From assembly GCA_002699445.1 (NCBI GenBank), contig PAAU01000075.1, positions 1 through 38,923 of the forward strand: a stretch of 38,923 nucleotides of DNA. The letters are read 5' to 3'. A program made the position numbers and the translations under genes. The stretch comes from Micrococcales bacterium. Lineage in GTDB: Bacteria > Actinomycetota > Actinomycetes > S36-B12 > GCA-2699445. Under the pieces are notes generated by a model. It was not told the origin of the DNA and did no database searches. It worked only from the letters and a program-made list of their open reading frames with translations. Positions 1-9,700 of the stretch are shown here, piece by piece. Each line of letters starts with the position of its first letter. Positions within the stretch are counted from its first letter, which is position 1.

Positions 1-275
1 GTTGAGCCCCATTGCCCAGTGACGGCAACTGAGTGCAAACCCTGAGAAGAAATATCTGCCCGCTGAGCACTCGATTCAAGGGCCTCCGCTACCGCGCGTC
101 GCAGTGCCGTTGCCCATTCCCCGGGATCTTGTGTTGCCGTGCCATCTAGGCCTATATCGACCGTGACCGGCTCATCACCCGTGCCGAGAATAGTGCCGTC
201 CAACCCAACAACGGCGGCCTTAGTCCCGCTGTTTCCCTGATCGATAGCCAGAATCCACCGATCCGGAGCCGACAC
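1..275 (-). CDS. FGGY-family carbohydrate kinase, N-terminal part (runs off window)
   Basis: The translation begins MSAPDRWILAIDQGNSGTKA, the ATP-phosphate-binding segment of the FGGY/xylulokinase fold. A TQDPGEW motif follows near residues 54-60 and a VAVTGQWG segment near residue 85, both typical of FGGY kinases. Only about 91 residues lie inside the window; the rest is beyond base 1. The start is GTG at 275-273, immediately after the TAG stop of the upstream lyase-like gene with no base between, so the two are almost certainly co-transcribed and translationally coupled. FGGY kinases phosphorylate sugars or polyols with ATP; the substrate cannot be read from this fragment. The pairing with a phospho-amino-alcohol lyase suggests a linked catabolic step (inference). 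Confidence 0.85.
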   Translation of the reverse strand, partial: MSAPDRWILAIDQGNSGTKAAVVGLDGTILGTGDEPVTVDIGLDGTATQDPGEWATALRRAVAEALESSAQRADISSQGLHSVAVTGQWGS

Positions 276-1691
276 CTAAATGTCCTGGACCGGAGGTGCA
301 ACCTCGTGCATGGCATCGAGCACGCCACCCATGAGCTGGTTCAGCGTCTGGTTCCCTTGCGGGCTACCACCAAAGCCATACATGGCTCCGCTTTGTGCTG
401 GAGTACCGGAATTCATCAGTGCCCAACGCACTGCATCGCGTAGATCAGCAACAAAAGTCTCCGCAACTCCGGGCTGGGTATTAGGGCGCGTTACGCAGAA
501 ATGAAGGGCCGGGGGCAACTGGAGTGAGTTCAATCGCCAACCAGCCTCTTTCAGATGGTCATTGACCAAATAAATATCAAGAGCCGAGTGGTTGGATTCG
601 AACGCAATGAGGAAAGTTGGGTCCCCAATCATTGTTAGCTCCTCGATCCCGGCAACCCCCGCACGAATAATCTCTGCGGCGGCCAGAATCTCTTGAGCTG
701 ACTGTAGATATTGCTGACGCCCTGTCGTCACCATGGCCGCCCACGTCGCCGCGATGAGCCCGCCGGACCGTGAACCTGAAAGACCCGGCGACAGGTATAG
801 GCCGCCCGGCCAGTCCGGATAGGTAAAGTACTGTCGGCGACGCAGATCGCGATCGCGATATAGCAGCGTGGACGTTCCCTTGAGAGCGTAGGCATACTTG
901 TGGGTGTCTGCCGATATCGACGTCACGCCAGGTACTCGAAAATCCCACAGCGGAATATCGTGACCCAACTCTTCAAACCAGGGCAGCAGAAAACCGCCTA
1001 AACATCCGTCCACATGTAGACCAACATTTCGCTGCTGGGCGATCTCGGACAACCCTTCGATCGGATCGACGAGGCCGTGCGGGTAGTTACCAGCCGAACC
1101 GACTATCGCAATCGTTTGATCGTCCACAAGATCAGCAACTGCTGACACATCTGCCCGATACTCAGAATCAAGCGGAGCGTGCCTGATCTCCACGCCGAGC
1201 CAATGTCCACCCTTATCTAGCGCAACGTGGGCAGTGACCGGCATGACGAGATTGGGTCGGGTCACGCCACGCTGTTCGCGAGCCTGCTCTCGGTAGGTGA
1301 ACATGGCTGTCACCAAGCTCTCACTGCCGCCGCTGGTCAGCACCCCGCAGGCGCCCGTACCAGCAACCTCGCCATGCAACATATCGAGGGTCATAGCGAT
1401 TATTTCGCCTTCAAACTTTGTAGCCGATGGGTACATGTCTCGCTGCAACACGTTCGCATGACCAAAGAGCCCAAAGATTTCAGCAAGATAGCGATAGTGG
1501 TCGTGATCGCCACTGTACAAACTTCCCGATACTTTGCCTGCGTCGCCGATAGCGTCTTCTTGCATCGCGATCCGCTGCAGTTCGGCGAGTACCGTTGCAC
1601 GATCCGCCGGTATGTCCGGGATGCTTCGATAGTTGGCCGTTTGACCCCGGTAAGGCCAAAATCCATCAACAAAATCGTCTTGGTCACTCAT
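276..1691 (-). CDS. Sphingosine-1-phosphate lyase-like PLP-dependent enzyme
   Basis: The 471-residue protein is a group II PLP decarboxylase-fold enzyme that resembles eukaryotic sphingosine-1-phosphate lyase over its whole length. Visible landmarks are KVSGSLYSGD (53-62), TSGGSES (119-125), the PLP-aspartate segment HVDGCLGGF (D228), the Schiff-base segment SADTHKYAYALKG (K265), a WPGGLYLSPGLSGSRSGG stretch, LQLPPALHFCVT, and GAMYGFGG near the C terminus. Family members cleave phosphorylated long-chain amino alcohols into phosphoethanolamine and an aldehyde; related branches decarboxylate glutamate or tyrosine, but the motif set here favours the lyase branch. I chose ATG 1691 because GAGGAG lies 6 nt upstream at 1703-1698; an in-frame GTG at 1706 lies in that Shine-Dalgarno region. 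It follows smpB by 29 nt and abuts the FGGY kinase gene. The natural substrate is unknown. Confidence 0.85.
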   Translation of the reverse strand: MSDQDDFVDGFWPYRGQTANYRSIPDIPADRATVLAELQRIAMQEDAIGDAGKVSGSLYSGDHDHYRYLAEIFGLFGHANVLQRDMYPSATKFEGEIIAMTLDMLHGEVAGTGACGVLTSGGSESLVTAMFTYREQAREQRGVTRPNLVMPVTAHVALDKGGHWLGVEIRHAPLDSEYRADVSAVADLVDDQTIAIVGSAGNYPHGLVDPIEGLSEIAQQRNVGLHVDGCLGGFLLPWFEELGHDIPLWDFRVPGVTSISADTHKYAYALKGTSTLLYRDRDLRRRQYFTYPDWPGGLYLSPGLSGSRSGGLIAATWAAMVTTGRQQYLQSAQEILAAAEIIRAGVAGIEELTMIGDPTFLIAFESNHSALDIYLVNDHLKEAGWRLNSLQLPPALHFCVTRPNTQPGVAETFVADLRDAVRWALMNSGTPAQSGAMYGFGGSPQGNQTLNQLMGGVLDAMHEVAPPVQDI

Positions 1692-1720
1692 GGGCGCTCT
1701 CCTCACCCGCTGCGAAAGCG

Positions 1721-2197
1721 CTATTCGATGCCTTTAGCCCGTCTCCCGACGGCGCGTTCGGCCTCACGTTTGGCTTCTCGCTCGGCGATAGCATGTCGCT
1801 TGTCAACAGCCCGACGCCCTCGCGCGAGCGCCAACTCCACTTTGGCATAGCCATCCGAGAAATACAGGGCCAGCGGAATTAGCGTGGCACCAGACTGCTT
1901 CGTTTTTCCGATTAACTTGTTGATTTCGGTGCGGTGCAAAAGCAGTTTTCGGGCCCGCCGTGGTTCGTGGTTGGTCCAAGATCCGTAGTCATATTCGGGA
2001 ATATGCACCCCGTATAGCCACACCTCACCGTCATAGACGGTTGCGTAACCATCAACAATTGTGGCCCGACCAGCCCGCAGTGATTTTACTTCTGTTCCGG
2101 TCAGCACCATGCCGGCTTCGTAGGTGGCGTCGATAAAGTAGTCATGCCGAGCTTTGCGATTTGCCGCGATAAGTTTGCGATCATCCTTGCTAGACAT
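1721..2197 (-). CDS. smpB: SsrA-binding protein SmpB
   Basis: The 158-residue protein is a full-length SmpB, the tmRNA partner that delivers SsrA to stalled ribosomes for trans-translation. It shows the N-terminal [10 protein letters not shown] segment, the [10 protein letters not shown] core, the [10 protein letters not shown] loop and a basic C-terminal tail rich in Arg and Lys that enters the mRNA channel. The order ftsE-ftsX-(peptidase)-smpB is the usual actinobacterial arrangement. It lies 47 nt downstream of the M23 peptidase gene and 29 nt upstream of the lyase-like gene, probably in one operon. The tmRNA gene ssrA, which often follows smpB, is not in this window. Confidence 0.98.
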   Translation of the reverse strand: MSSKDDRKLIAANRKARHDYFIDATYEAGMVLTGTEVKSLRAGRATIVDGYATVYDGEVWLYGVHIPEYDYGSWTNHEPRRARKLLLHRTEINKLIGKTKQSGATLIPLALYFSDGYAKVELALARGRRAVDKRHAIAEREAKREAERAVGRRAKGIE

Positions 2198-2244
2198 GGC
2201 ATCAGTGTGTCGGATGACAACTCAATTGCCCAACCTCAGGGTGT

Positions 2245-3531
2245 CTATACACAGACGCGAGACTTCGAGCCCGAGCCGAACCAGCCTCGTGGACTGTACG
2301 GAGCTCCACCAATTCGGGCCTCGAAGTGAAGGTGCGGCCCAGTGGAAAGGCCCGTAGAACCCACAGACCCAATGATTTGACCTCGTTGCACGGATTGGCC
2401 AGTGCTGACCGAAATGCTTGATTGGTGTGCGTAGCTACTGGTGAGTCCGCCGCCATGACCGATCGTCACCAGATTTCCATAGCCGCCATTCCACCCGGCC
2501 TGAATCACCACGCCGCTATCTACCGCTCGAATTGGGGTACCAGAAGGTGCACTTACGTCAGCACCGGCATGACAGCGGGTATAACCCAGGATTGGATGGA
2601 GGCGCCAACCCGCATCTGATCCGATTGAGTAGCCGGGTAGGGGGAAATACCAATCGCCGTTTCCGGTACCGGTCGGCAATCCGCTTTGTCGCTCCAACCG
2701 TGCAGCCGCTTTCGCGATCTGTTGCTGAAGGCGGGCCTGCTCCGAAGCGAGCCGATCGTACTGCTGCTTCACTGCGGCTCGATGCCGCCGGGCCTGAGCT
2801 AACGCACGCTCTTCCTGCTGCACTAATTTTTCAACTTCACGTTTGGCAGCCGCGGCCTCGGCCGCCGCTTGCTCCGCCGCCGCCAAGAGTGCTTCGGCCT
2901 CGGCCTTTTTCTCCTTGGCGACCTTGCGCAGTCGTTCTAACTCAATCTGCGCTTGCTCCATCTCGAGCTGTTTTTGCGCCATCCGGTCCAACGACGCGTT
3001 ATTGGCTGCAGCGACTGACCGAATGGCAGCCAATCGATCAGTCAGCTCACTAGGATCCTTCGCTTCGAGAACGATCTCCAACTCGGCGAATGGGCCCATC
3101 TGGTAGGTGGCACGAGCAAAATCGCCCACCTCCAATTGAAGCTGAGCCAGCCGGGCCTCCAGCCGCTCAATACGTTGCTCCATGCGGATCACCGCGGCAA
3201 CTGCTTCCTCTAGCTCTTGTTGAGCTCGCTTGTCGGCGGCCTGACTAGTCGCCTGCTTCGCTTTGGCCTTATTTAATTTCGTCCGAGCACCAGGCAATTG
3301 CCCGCGTGCATCAAGGACCTGACGGGTAGCAGAACGAATCTTGCTATTGAAGGCCAGCACCTCATCGTGAGCGTCATCGAGTCGCTGATCTACTTTGGCC
3401 TTTTCCGACCGCTTTTCGTCTAGATCGTTGGCGGCAGTCGCGGCTCCAGCAATCAGGCCCAGACTCAATGCTGACGCAGCGAAAACAGCCAGAGGCGCTT
3501 TACGCCCCGAAAGCCGCGCTACACCGCTCAT
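2245..3531 (-). CDS. Secreted coiled-coil M23 (LytM) peptidoglycan peptidase, EnvC-like
   Basis: The 428-residue protein has an N-terminal signal peptide (hydrophobic 12-33, AxA-type cleavage near 33-34), a long Glu/Lys/Gln/Ala-rich coiled coil (about 36-285) and a C-terminal M23 metallopeptidase domain. The zinc and catalytic residues are all present: H321 and D325 (HAGAD), H369, and H400/H402 (HLHFE), so the domain should be active, unlike degenerate LytM activators. I chose ATG 3531 because GGAGG lies 9 nt upstream and the signal peptide starts right after it. The position 56 nt downstream of ftsX matches coiled-coil hydrolases or activators driven by FtsEX (EnvC, PcsB; in mycobacteria FtsEX acts on RipC). 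Expected role: septal peptidoglycan cleavage outside the membrane. That FtsX gates it is inferred. Confidence 0.9.
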   Translation of the reverse strand: MSGVARLSGRKAPLAVFAASALSLGLIAGAATAANDLDEKRSEKAKVDQRLDDAHDEVLAFNSKIRSATRQVLDARGQLPGARTKLNKAKAKQATSQAADKRAQQELEEAVAAVIRMEQRIERLEARLAQLQLEVGDFARATYQMGPFAELEIVLEAKDPSELTDRLAAIRSVAAANNASLDRMAQKQLEMEQAQIELERLRKVAKEKKAEAEALLAAAEQAAAEAAAAKREVEKLVQQEERALAQARRHRAAVKQQYDRLASEQARLQQQIAKAAARLERQSGLPTGTGNGDWYFPLPGYSIGSDAGWRLHPILGYTRCHAGADVSAPSGTPIRAVDSGVVIQAGWNGGYGNLVTIGHGGGLTSSYAHQSSISVSTGQSVQRGQIIGSVGSTGLSTGPHLHFEARIGGAPYSPRGWFGSGSKSRVCV

Positions 3532-3587
3532 CGCGATAGTCCTCCCACTCCACTGACGTATCGGCATCTCTCGCGCCGACCTGGAGG

Positions 3588-4493
3588 TCAGACCCGCAGA
3601 TACCTCCGCAATGTCAATACAGCTGACAGCGCAGCCAACAGAACACCCATGACCACAAGAATCACGGCTACCTGCCAGACCGCCTCCCAACCCACAAACG
3701 GGGTGAACTGGAAGGAAGGTTCCAAGAACCCATCGACCAGAACTATCTTGACCCCAATGATCGCCCCAATTGCGAGCGACGCGCCGAGAAGCGCCGCAAT
3801 CACACTTTCGAGCACAAATGGCAACTGGATATAAAACTTAGACGCTCCCACTAGACGCATAATTCCAGTTTCTCGACTGCGACTATGCGCTGCCAACCGC
3901 ATCGTGTTGCTGACCAGCAGGACGGTGACAAGGAGCATGGTGATGGCAATTCCCAGCGCTATGGCCTGCAACCCGTCGAGGAGTCGGAACAATTTGTCCA
4001 GCACTTGCTTTTGGTCATCAACTTTTTCCACGCCAGGTCTACCCGTAAACGTGCTGGTGATCACGCTGTATTGATCGGGGTCGGCAAGCTTTACCCGATA
4101 GGACTCCCCGAGATCTTCTGGCGTTGCTGACTCCGCAATAGGAGAGCCCGCAAATTGCTCTTGGAAGCGCTCGTAGGCTTCCTGAGAGGTCTCGAAGTAG
4201 ACCTCCTCAACCAAGGGCTTCAATCCCTCAAGTTCTGCGGCGATCTGGTCTTTTTGCTCCGTAGTCGCTACCCCGGTGCACGATGTTTCCGGTGAATTCT
4301 TAGTGCACAAGAAGATCGAAACCTCGACCTTGTCGAACCAGAAACCCTTCATCTGGGCTACTTGTTGCCGCACTAGCAAACCTGCACCAAGCAGTGCCAA
4401 CGACACGGCAATGGTGATGATTAATGCGAGCGTCATCGTTAGATTCCGCCTTAGTCCGGTCCACACTTCGCCAAAGACGAACCTGAGCCTCAT
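3588..4493 (-). CDS. ftsX: Cell division protein FtsX
   Basis: The 301-residue membrane protein is FtsX, the permease-like partner of FtsE. TM1 lies near residues 18-42, followed by an extracytoplasmic domain (about 43-170) with two nearby cysteines (CTKNSPETSC) that could form a disulfide, and then three TM segments in the C-terminal half ending in a basic tail. The segment LAAHSRSRETGIMRLVGAS is the FtsX/MacB permease signature. The start ATG 4493 has GAGGGAG upstream. FtsEX couples ATP hydrolysis to activation of a cell-wall hydrolase at the septum; here the adjacent M23 peptidase is the likely client. ftsE ends 33 nt upstream. Confidence 0.97.
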   Translation of the reverse strand: MRLRFVFGEVWTGLRRNLTMTLALIITIAVSLALLGAGLLVRQQVAQMKGFWFDKVEVSIFLCTKNSPETSCTGVATTEQKDQIAAELEGLKPLVEEVYFETSQEAYERFQEQFAGSPIAESATPEDLGESYRVKLADPDQYSVITSTFTGRPGVEKVDDQKQVLDKLFRLLDGLQAIALGIAITMLLVTVLLVSNTMRLAAHSRSRETGIMRLVGASKFYIQLPFVLESVIAALLGASLAIGAIIGVKIVLVDGFLEPSFQFTPFVGWEAVWQVAVILVVMGVLLAALSAVLTLRRYLRV

Positions 4494-4526
4494 TTCACTC
4501 CCTCTCAGAGACTGTCTCGTACCCGT

Positions 4527-5216
4527 TCACAGCGACATGCCGTAAACGCCGCGCGCTTCATCGCGAATTACGATGCCATCAGCCAACTCCACGACCCGCT
4601 TGCGGACCTGATCCACAATCTGCGCGTCATGCGTCGCCATCACGATGGTGGTTCCGGTGCGGTTGATTCGATCAAGCAGTTTCATGATCCCGATGCTGGT
4701 ATTGGGATCAAGGTTTCCGGTCGGCTCATCCGCGATAAGGATCTCCGGTCGATTGACGAATGCTCGCGCGATCGCCACTCGCTGTTGCTCACCTCCGGAG
4801 AGCTCATGCGGAAAGCGTTTCTCTTTTCCGTCTAGCCCCACCATCTCGAGAACTTCAGGAACAACTTTGGCGATATGACTACGCGGTTTTCCGATCACTG
4901 CCAGCGCGAACGCAACATTTCCAGCCACATTCTTGTTGGGTAAGAGTCGAAAATCTTGAAAGACCGTTCCGATCTGTCGACGTAACTGGGGGACTTTCCA
5001 ACTCGACAGCTTGCCCACATTCTTGCCGGCTACCCATACCGATCCAGCAGACGGTTTATCTTCCTTCAGGCACAGCCGTAGGAAGGTCGTCTTTCCTGAG
5101 CCAGAAGGACCCACCAGGAAAACGAACTCCCCTTTCTCAATCTCAACGGAGACATCGCGCAGCGCGGGAGTGTGTTGGGTCTTGTATTGCTTCGAGACAT
5201 TGTCAAAGCGAATCAT
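4527..5216 (-). CDS. ftsE: Cell division ATP-binding protein FtsE
   Basis: The 229-residue ABC ATPase carries Walker A GPSGSGKT (36-43), a Q-loop ([12 protein letters not shown]), signature [14 protein letters not shown], Walker [14 protein letters not shown] and the switch histidine in ATHDAQ. I chose ATG 5216 ([11 protein letters not shown]), which gives the family length and has AAGGAAG just upstream; an in-frame ATG at 5231 overlaps that Shine-Dalgarno. FtsE pairs with FtsX to regulate septal peptidoglycan hydrolysis. Its upstream gap (5217-5582) also holds a 6C RNA transcribed the opposite way, so ftsE and that RNA are divergent. Possible minus-strand -10 elements, such as TACACT near the start codon, are visible but not decisive. 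Confidence 0.97.
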   Translation of the reverse strand: MIRFDNVSKQYKTQHTPALRDVSVEIEKGEFVFLVGPSGSGKTTFLRLCLKEDKPSAGSVWVAGKNVGKLSSWKVPQLRRQIGTVFQDFRLLPNKNVAGNVAFALAVIGKPRSHIAKVVPEVLEMVGLDGKEKRFPHELSGGEQQRVAIARAFVNRPEILIADEPTGNLDPNTSIGIMKLLDRINRTGTTIVMATHDAQIVDQVRKRVVELADGIVIRDEARGVYGMSL

Positions 5217-5416
5217 TCGCTTCCTTCCCATACATCGGGTCAGCGGCGTCTCAGTGTATGCCGCGAATTTATCTTCCGACGTATATCCAACGAAAAACCT
5301 TTCGGCCTGTCTACCGTGCTGAGAGGTACGGCCGAGGTAACGTTGAGAGCGCCGACGGCAGATCCAGCTCGCTTCTCACCCTGAAATAATCTTCGTAATC
5401 AAATCGTTACAAAATG

Positions 5417-5430
5417 GTGATGCGAGTCAC
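5417..5430. promoter_or_regulatory. CRP/GlxR-like palindrome upstream of 6C RNA
   Basis: GTGATGCGAGTCAC contains the perfect GTGA-N6-TCAC core of CRP-family operators. Its centre is 30-40 nt upstream of the likely 6C RNA start; a CATGAT hexamer (5443-5448) could be the -10. The site also sits in the upstream region of the divergent ftsE gene, so it could affect either unit. Binding is inferred from the core motif only. Confidence 0.45.
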
Positions 5431-5454
5431 GTTCGGAAGTTGCATGATAGAGGC

Positions 5455-5570
5455 ACCCAACGGGCCGTCGGGAAATCCCCCCCAACCCCGCACGGCCGCG
5501 CCGCACAGCGGCGCAACACCCTCCAGGTGAGAGGCCCCGGGATAATCCCCCCCCTTCCCGGGGCCTCTGT
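5455..5570 (+). ncRNA. 6C small RNA (actinobacterial C-rich hairpin RNA)
   Basis: Three consecutive hairpins lie between ftsE and prfB. Hairpin 1 pairs 5463-5472 with 5487-5497 (one bulged C) and exposes a loop with seven consecutive C. Hairpin 2 is GCGCCGC (5498-5504) with GCGGCGC (5508-5514). Hairpin 3 is a perfect 13-bp stem (5530-5542 with 5556-5568) whose loop contains eight consecutive C. Two hairpins with six or more loop cytosines define the 6C RNA motif described in Actinobacteria; in mycobacteria the C-rich loops pair with G-rich target mRNAs. Hairpin 3 probably also acts as the 3' end, though the T-tract after it is weak. The 5' boundary is estimated. The prfB stop is 13 nt beyond, convergent. 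Confidence 0.88.
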
Positions 5571-5582
5571 GTTGCCCGGGCT

Positions 5583-6695
5583 CTATTCGGGGACTGTTTC
5601 CGTCCGACGCCATCGAATACCTGATTCGACGAAATCATCGATTTCACCGTCAAGCACATTGGCGGTGTTGCCTGTTTCGGTACCCGTGCGCAAATCTTTG
5701 ACCATTTGATAGGGGTGTAAAACGTAGGAACGCATTTGGTCACCCCACGATCCACTGGCATCACCTTTCAGTGCATCCATCTCAGCTTTTTCTTCTTGCC
5801 TTCTCAGCTCAAGAAGGCGTGATTGCAAAACCCGCATGGCGGCGGCTCGGTTTTGAATCTGCGACTTTTCATTCTGGCAAGAGACCACAATTCCGGTTGG
5901 CTCATGAGTGATCCGCACTGCCGAATCAGTCGTATTGACGCTCTGACCGCCAGGTCCGGAAGATCGGAAAACATCCACCCGAATATCGCTTTCGGGGATA
6001 TCGATGTGGTCGGTCTGTTCTGTGATCGGGAGGACCTCAATCCGAGCAAACGACGTTTGCCGGCGTCCCTGATTATCGAAAGGTGAAATCCGGACTAGTC
6101 GGTGTGTTCCCTGTTCCACGCTAAGGGTCCCGTAGGCATAGGGCGCCTCAACCTGAAAAGTCGCCGACTTTATACCCGCCTCCTCGGCATAGGAGACATC
6201 CAAGACTTCATGCTTCCATCCGTGTCGCTCGCAGTAGCGGGTATACATCCGCAGCAGCATTTGGGCCCAATCGGCAGCATCGACTCCACCAGCACCCGAG
6301 TGCACATGCACCAGAGCACCGCGTTGGTCGTAAATACCCGAAAGTAAAGTACGAACTTCCATCTCCGCGATCTCTCCGGCCAGTTCGGTCAGTTCCGACT
6401 CCGCCTCGGCCGCCGCCCCGGAATCGCTCTCTGCCTCTGCCAACTCATGAAGGACCAAGACATCATCAAGCCTAGAACGCAGCGTCTCCACCCGCCTCAC
6501 TTCGTTTTGCAGGAAAGAGAGGCGAGAGGTTACTTGCTGAGCTCGCTCTTGGTCGTCCCACAGACCAGGATCAGACGCTTTCTTTTCCAGTTCGGCGATT
6601 TCCCGCCGAGCAGCATCTACGTCCAGTACGTCGGTAATTGAAGCTAACGTCGCACTGAGTGAAGAGATCCTTGCGGAAAAATCGATATCGACCAC
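5583..6695 (-). CDS. prfB: Peptide chain release factor 2
   Basis: The 370-residue protein is RF2, which recognises UGA and UAA. It has the SPF tripeptide anticodon (204-206, in RISPFDNQG) that separates RF2 from RF1, and the catalytic GGQ loop (249-251, in [17 protein letters not shown]). The reading frame is continuous from the start, so the programmed frameshift found in many bacterial prfB genes is absent. The start is GTG 6695; GAGGAG lies unusually close (1 nt), but the N terminus aligns with actinobacterial RF2. It follows the glutamate dehydrogenase gene by 33 nt and precedes ftsE, as in mycobacteria, although a 366-nt gap with 6C RNA separates them here. Confidence 0.98.
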   Translation of the reverse strand: MVDIDFSARISSLSATLASITDVLDVDAARREIAELEKKASDPGLWDDQERAQQVTSRLSFLQNEVRRVETLRSRLDDVLVLHELAEAESDSGAAAEAESELTELAGEIAEMEVRTLLSGIYDQRGALVHVHSGAGGVDAADWAQMLLRMYTRYCERHGWKHEVLDVSYAEEAGIKSATFQVEAPYAYGTLSVEQGTHRLVRISPFDNQGRRQTSFARIEVLPITEQTDHIDIPESDIRVDVFRSSGPGGQSVNTTDSAVRITHEPTGIVVSCQNEKSQIQNRAAAMRVLQSRLLELRRQEEKAEMDALKGDASGSWGDQMRSYVLHPYQMVKDLRTGTETGNTANVLDGEIDDFVESGIRWRRTETVPE

Positions 6696-6728
6696 GCTCC
6701 TCAGGGTACGGCAGACGAGGTGGAGTCC

Positions 6729-9700
6729 TTACGACCGAGACTGGGCGACCAACGTACGCATTGCCCGAAGCGCGACGCTGAGCGACGCGAGATCATGTCT
6801 TTCGAGGAGGGAAATTTGGCGCAGCGTTGCTTTGACCCTCGAAGTCTCGGCGGAGTTCTCTTCCTCCCACTGCTCGATTCTTTCGTCCGCGCCCTGTGCG
6901 CTATCGCTACCACGTGCGATCTGAGCGGTCAGCGAGGCCAAAACCTGATACAGATCACTTCGCATTGCCTGGCGGGCCAGTGCATCCCATCTACCTTCCC
7001 TCGGTAGACCAGAAATCCGAGTGAGGAACTCATCGACTTCATAATGTTCACTGACCGCAAAATACAGCCGAGCCGTGGGATCTGGATCTGATGTAGTCCG
7101 CTCCGCGATGCGAACTACATCAAGCAAACTGAACCGATACAACAAGGATGCGGCCCAAGTCGCCAAGTCCGTCGGAATGCCTTGACCGCTAAGTCGATCC
7201 GCGATCGATTGCAATCGTTTCAGCTCATCGCCACGCAGCATCTCTGGCAGTTTGGGTCCGAGATCAGTAATTAGCGGAAGGTACCGCGGTACCTCTGTTG
7301 TGAGGTCGATACCGGAACCGTAGGTTTGCACCAGCCATCGGGTAGTTCGATCCAGCAAACGCCTCACTTCTAGATGCACCGCGGTTTGGGCGGCTGTCGC
7401 TACTTCATTGTCCAGCGCTGCCGTTTGTCGCCATAGCTCAGGCAGTTCGAAGACATCACGAGTGAAGGCGAACCCATGCACGACTTCCAGAGGCTGGGCT
7501 CCCGTCTCTTCGCTCACTCGAAAGACGAACCCAATACCACCGTGATTCACGGTTTCATTCACAACTGCGGTGCGAATTATGCCGGCCGCAAGTGGATGTT
7601 GAGGCAACCGATCAGCGAACCTGTCAGCCAACCGCTGGGGGAAATAGTGAGCAAGTACTGGCTGGAAGTAGGGATCTGAGGCTACATCAGTTGGCTCCAT
7701 TGCTGTGCTCAATGTCATCTTGGAGTAAGCCAGCAGCACACTCAGCTCGGGTGAGGTTAACCCCCGATGCAGGGCCAAGCGTTCTGCCATCTCCTCATCA
7801 GTTGGCAACGACTCGAGCTTTCGATCAATGACGCCATCGGCAACCCACTGTTGGATTAACCGTTGGTGAACCGGCAACATAGCTGCCGCCTGCGCTCGGG
7901 CTGTACCCAAGACCAAGTTCTGGGCGTAGTTATCCGCTAGCACTAGCGCGGACACTTCAGCCGTCATGGCACTCAACATGTCATTTCGTTGCTTGATCGT
8001 GAGATCCCCGGCTTGGATTACTTCACTAAGCAATATCTTGATGTTGACTTCGTGATCGGAGGTATCCACACCGGCGGAGTTGTCGATAGCGTCGGTATTT
8101 AGGCGCACTCCGGCGAGCGCAGCTTCGACGCGTCCCGGCTGGGTCAACCCGAGGTTGCCACCCTCGCCCACTACCGCCACTCGTAGCTGATCGCCATTAA
8201 CCCGCACTGCATCGTTGGCCTTATCTCCCACCTCCACATTAGTCTCGTGCTCAGATTTCACATAGGTACCGATGCCGCCATTCCACAGCAACTGCGCCTC
8301 GCTGCACAAAATGTCCCGGATTAGTTCAGCCGGGCTCAACGAACGAGTATCCGCATCAAGCGACAGGGCAATACGCATTTCTTCGGTAATGGGAATCGAT
8401 TTGGCGGTCCGGGGGAAGACGCCACCTCCTGGGGAAATCAGGCTACGTTCGTAGTCATCCCATGATGATCTAGACAGCTGAAAGAGCCGCTCTCGCTCCT
8501 CGTAAGAGGAACCCGCGTCTGGATATGGATCGACAAAAATATGGCGGTGATCAAATGCGGCGACTAGCCGAATGTGACGGCTGAGCAGCATGCCATTGCC
8601 AAATACGTCTCCACTCATGTCCCCGATACCTACGCACGTGAAGTCTTCGGTTTGGGTGTCGATGTCCATCTCACGGAAATGTCGTTTGACCGATTCCCAC
8701 GCTCCACGGGCTGTAATTCCCATAAGTTTGTGGTCGTATCCGTCAGAGCCACCCGAGGCAAAGGCATCTCCCAGCCAGAATCCGTATTCCGCAGCGACCG
8801 AGTTCGCGAGATCAGAAAACGTCGCAGTGCCTTTGTCCGCGGCAACTACGAGATACGGATCGTCACCATCGTGTCGAACAACACGGGGGGGCGGAAGCAC
8901 ATCACCCGCAATTCGATTATCAGTCAGATCCAACAGTCCGGAAATAAAACGCACGTAAGCGTGTTTTCCTGCGGCTGCATACCCGTCACGATCATTCGGG
9001 TCAGGCAACTGTTTGGCGATGAACCCGCCTTTGGCGCCCGCAGGCACAATGACCGTGTTCTTCACTTCTTGGGCCTTCACGAGTCCTAAGATTTCCGTTC
9101 GGAAGTCTTCCCTTCGATCACTCCAACGTAGGCCCCCGCGCGCTACCGCAGCGAAACGCAGGTGTACGCCCTCGACAACTGGTGAATAGACCCAGATCTC
9201 GAACATCGGGCGTGGTTCCGGTAAACCTGAGATCTCTTGAGGCAAGAGTTTAAACGCCACTTGTAGCGGATGATCTGGCTCTTGTTCCTGGAAAAATGTA
9301 GTACGGACACACTTAACGATAAGGTCCAACAGAAATCTTAGAATTCGATCAGCATCGAGCGAAGCGATCGCGTCGATTCGCTCGAGAATCGACGCTCGAA
9401 TCCTTTCGGATCGCTCCTCTCGTGCCTCTCCCAACGCCGGGTCGAAGCGTGAGCGAAATAGCTTCAATAGGGAAGTTGTGATGCCAGGATTTCTACCTAG
9501 CACTTCTTCGATATATGACTGTGAAAACGACAAGTTCACCTGCCGCAGATAGCGAATAAGAGCTCGCAGCACTACAACGTCTTGCCAAGACAAAGCCGCT
9601 CGCAGCACGAGTGCGTTGAAACCGTCGTTGTCGGAGCGACCTGACCAGACAGCCAAAAAAGTCTCTTCGAAGCGTTGCTTCAAACTCTCATCGTCGGAAT

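Noticed and set aside
1689-1706. Upstream GTG start for the lyase-like gene
   Set aside because: The GTG lies in the GAGGAG ribosome-binding region of the ATG at 1691, which is better spaced.
6600-6695. Programmed frameshift in prfB
   Set aside because: The frame is open from GTG 6695 with no in-frame TGA and no shift-prone CTTTGA site, so no frameshift is needed.
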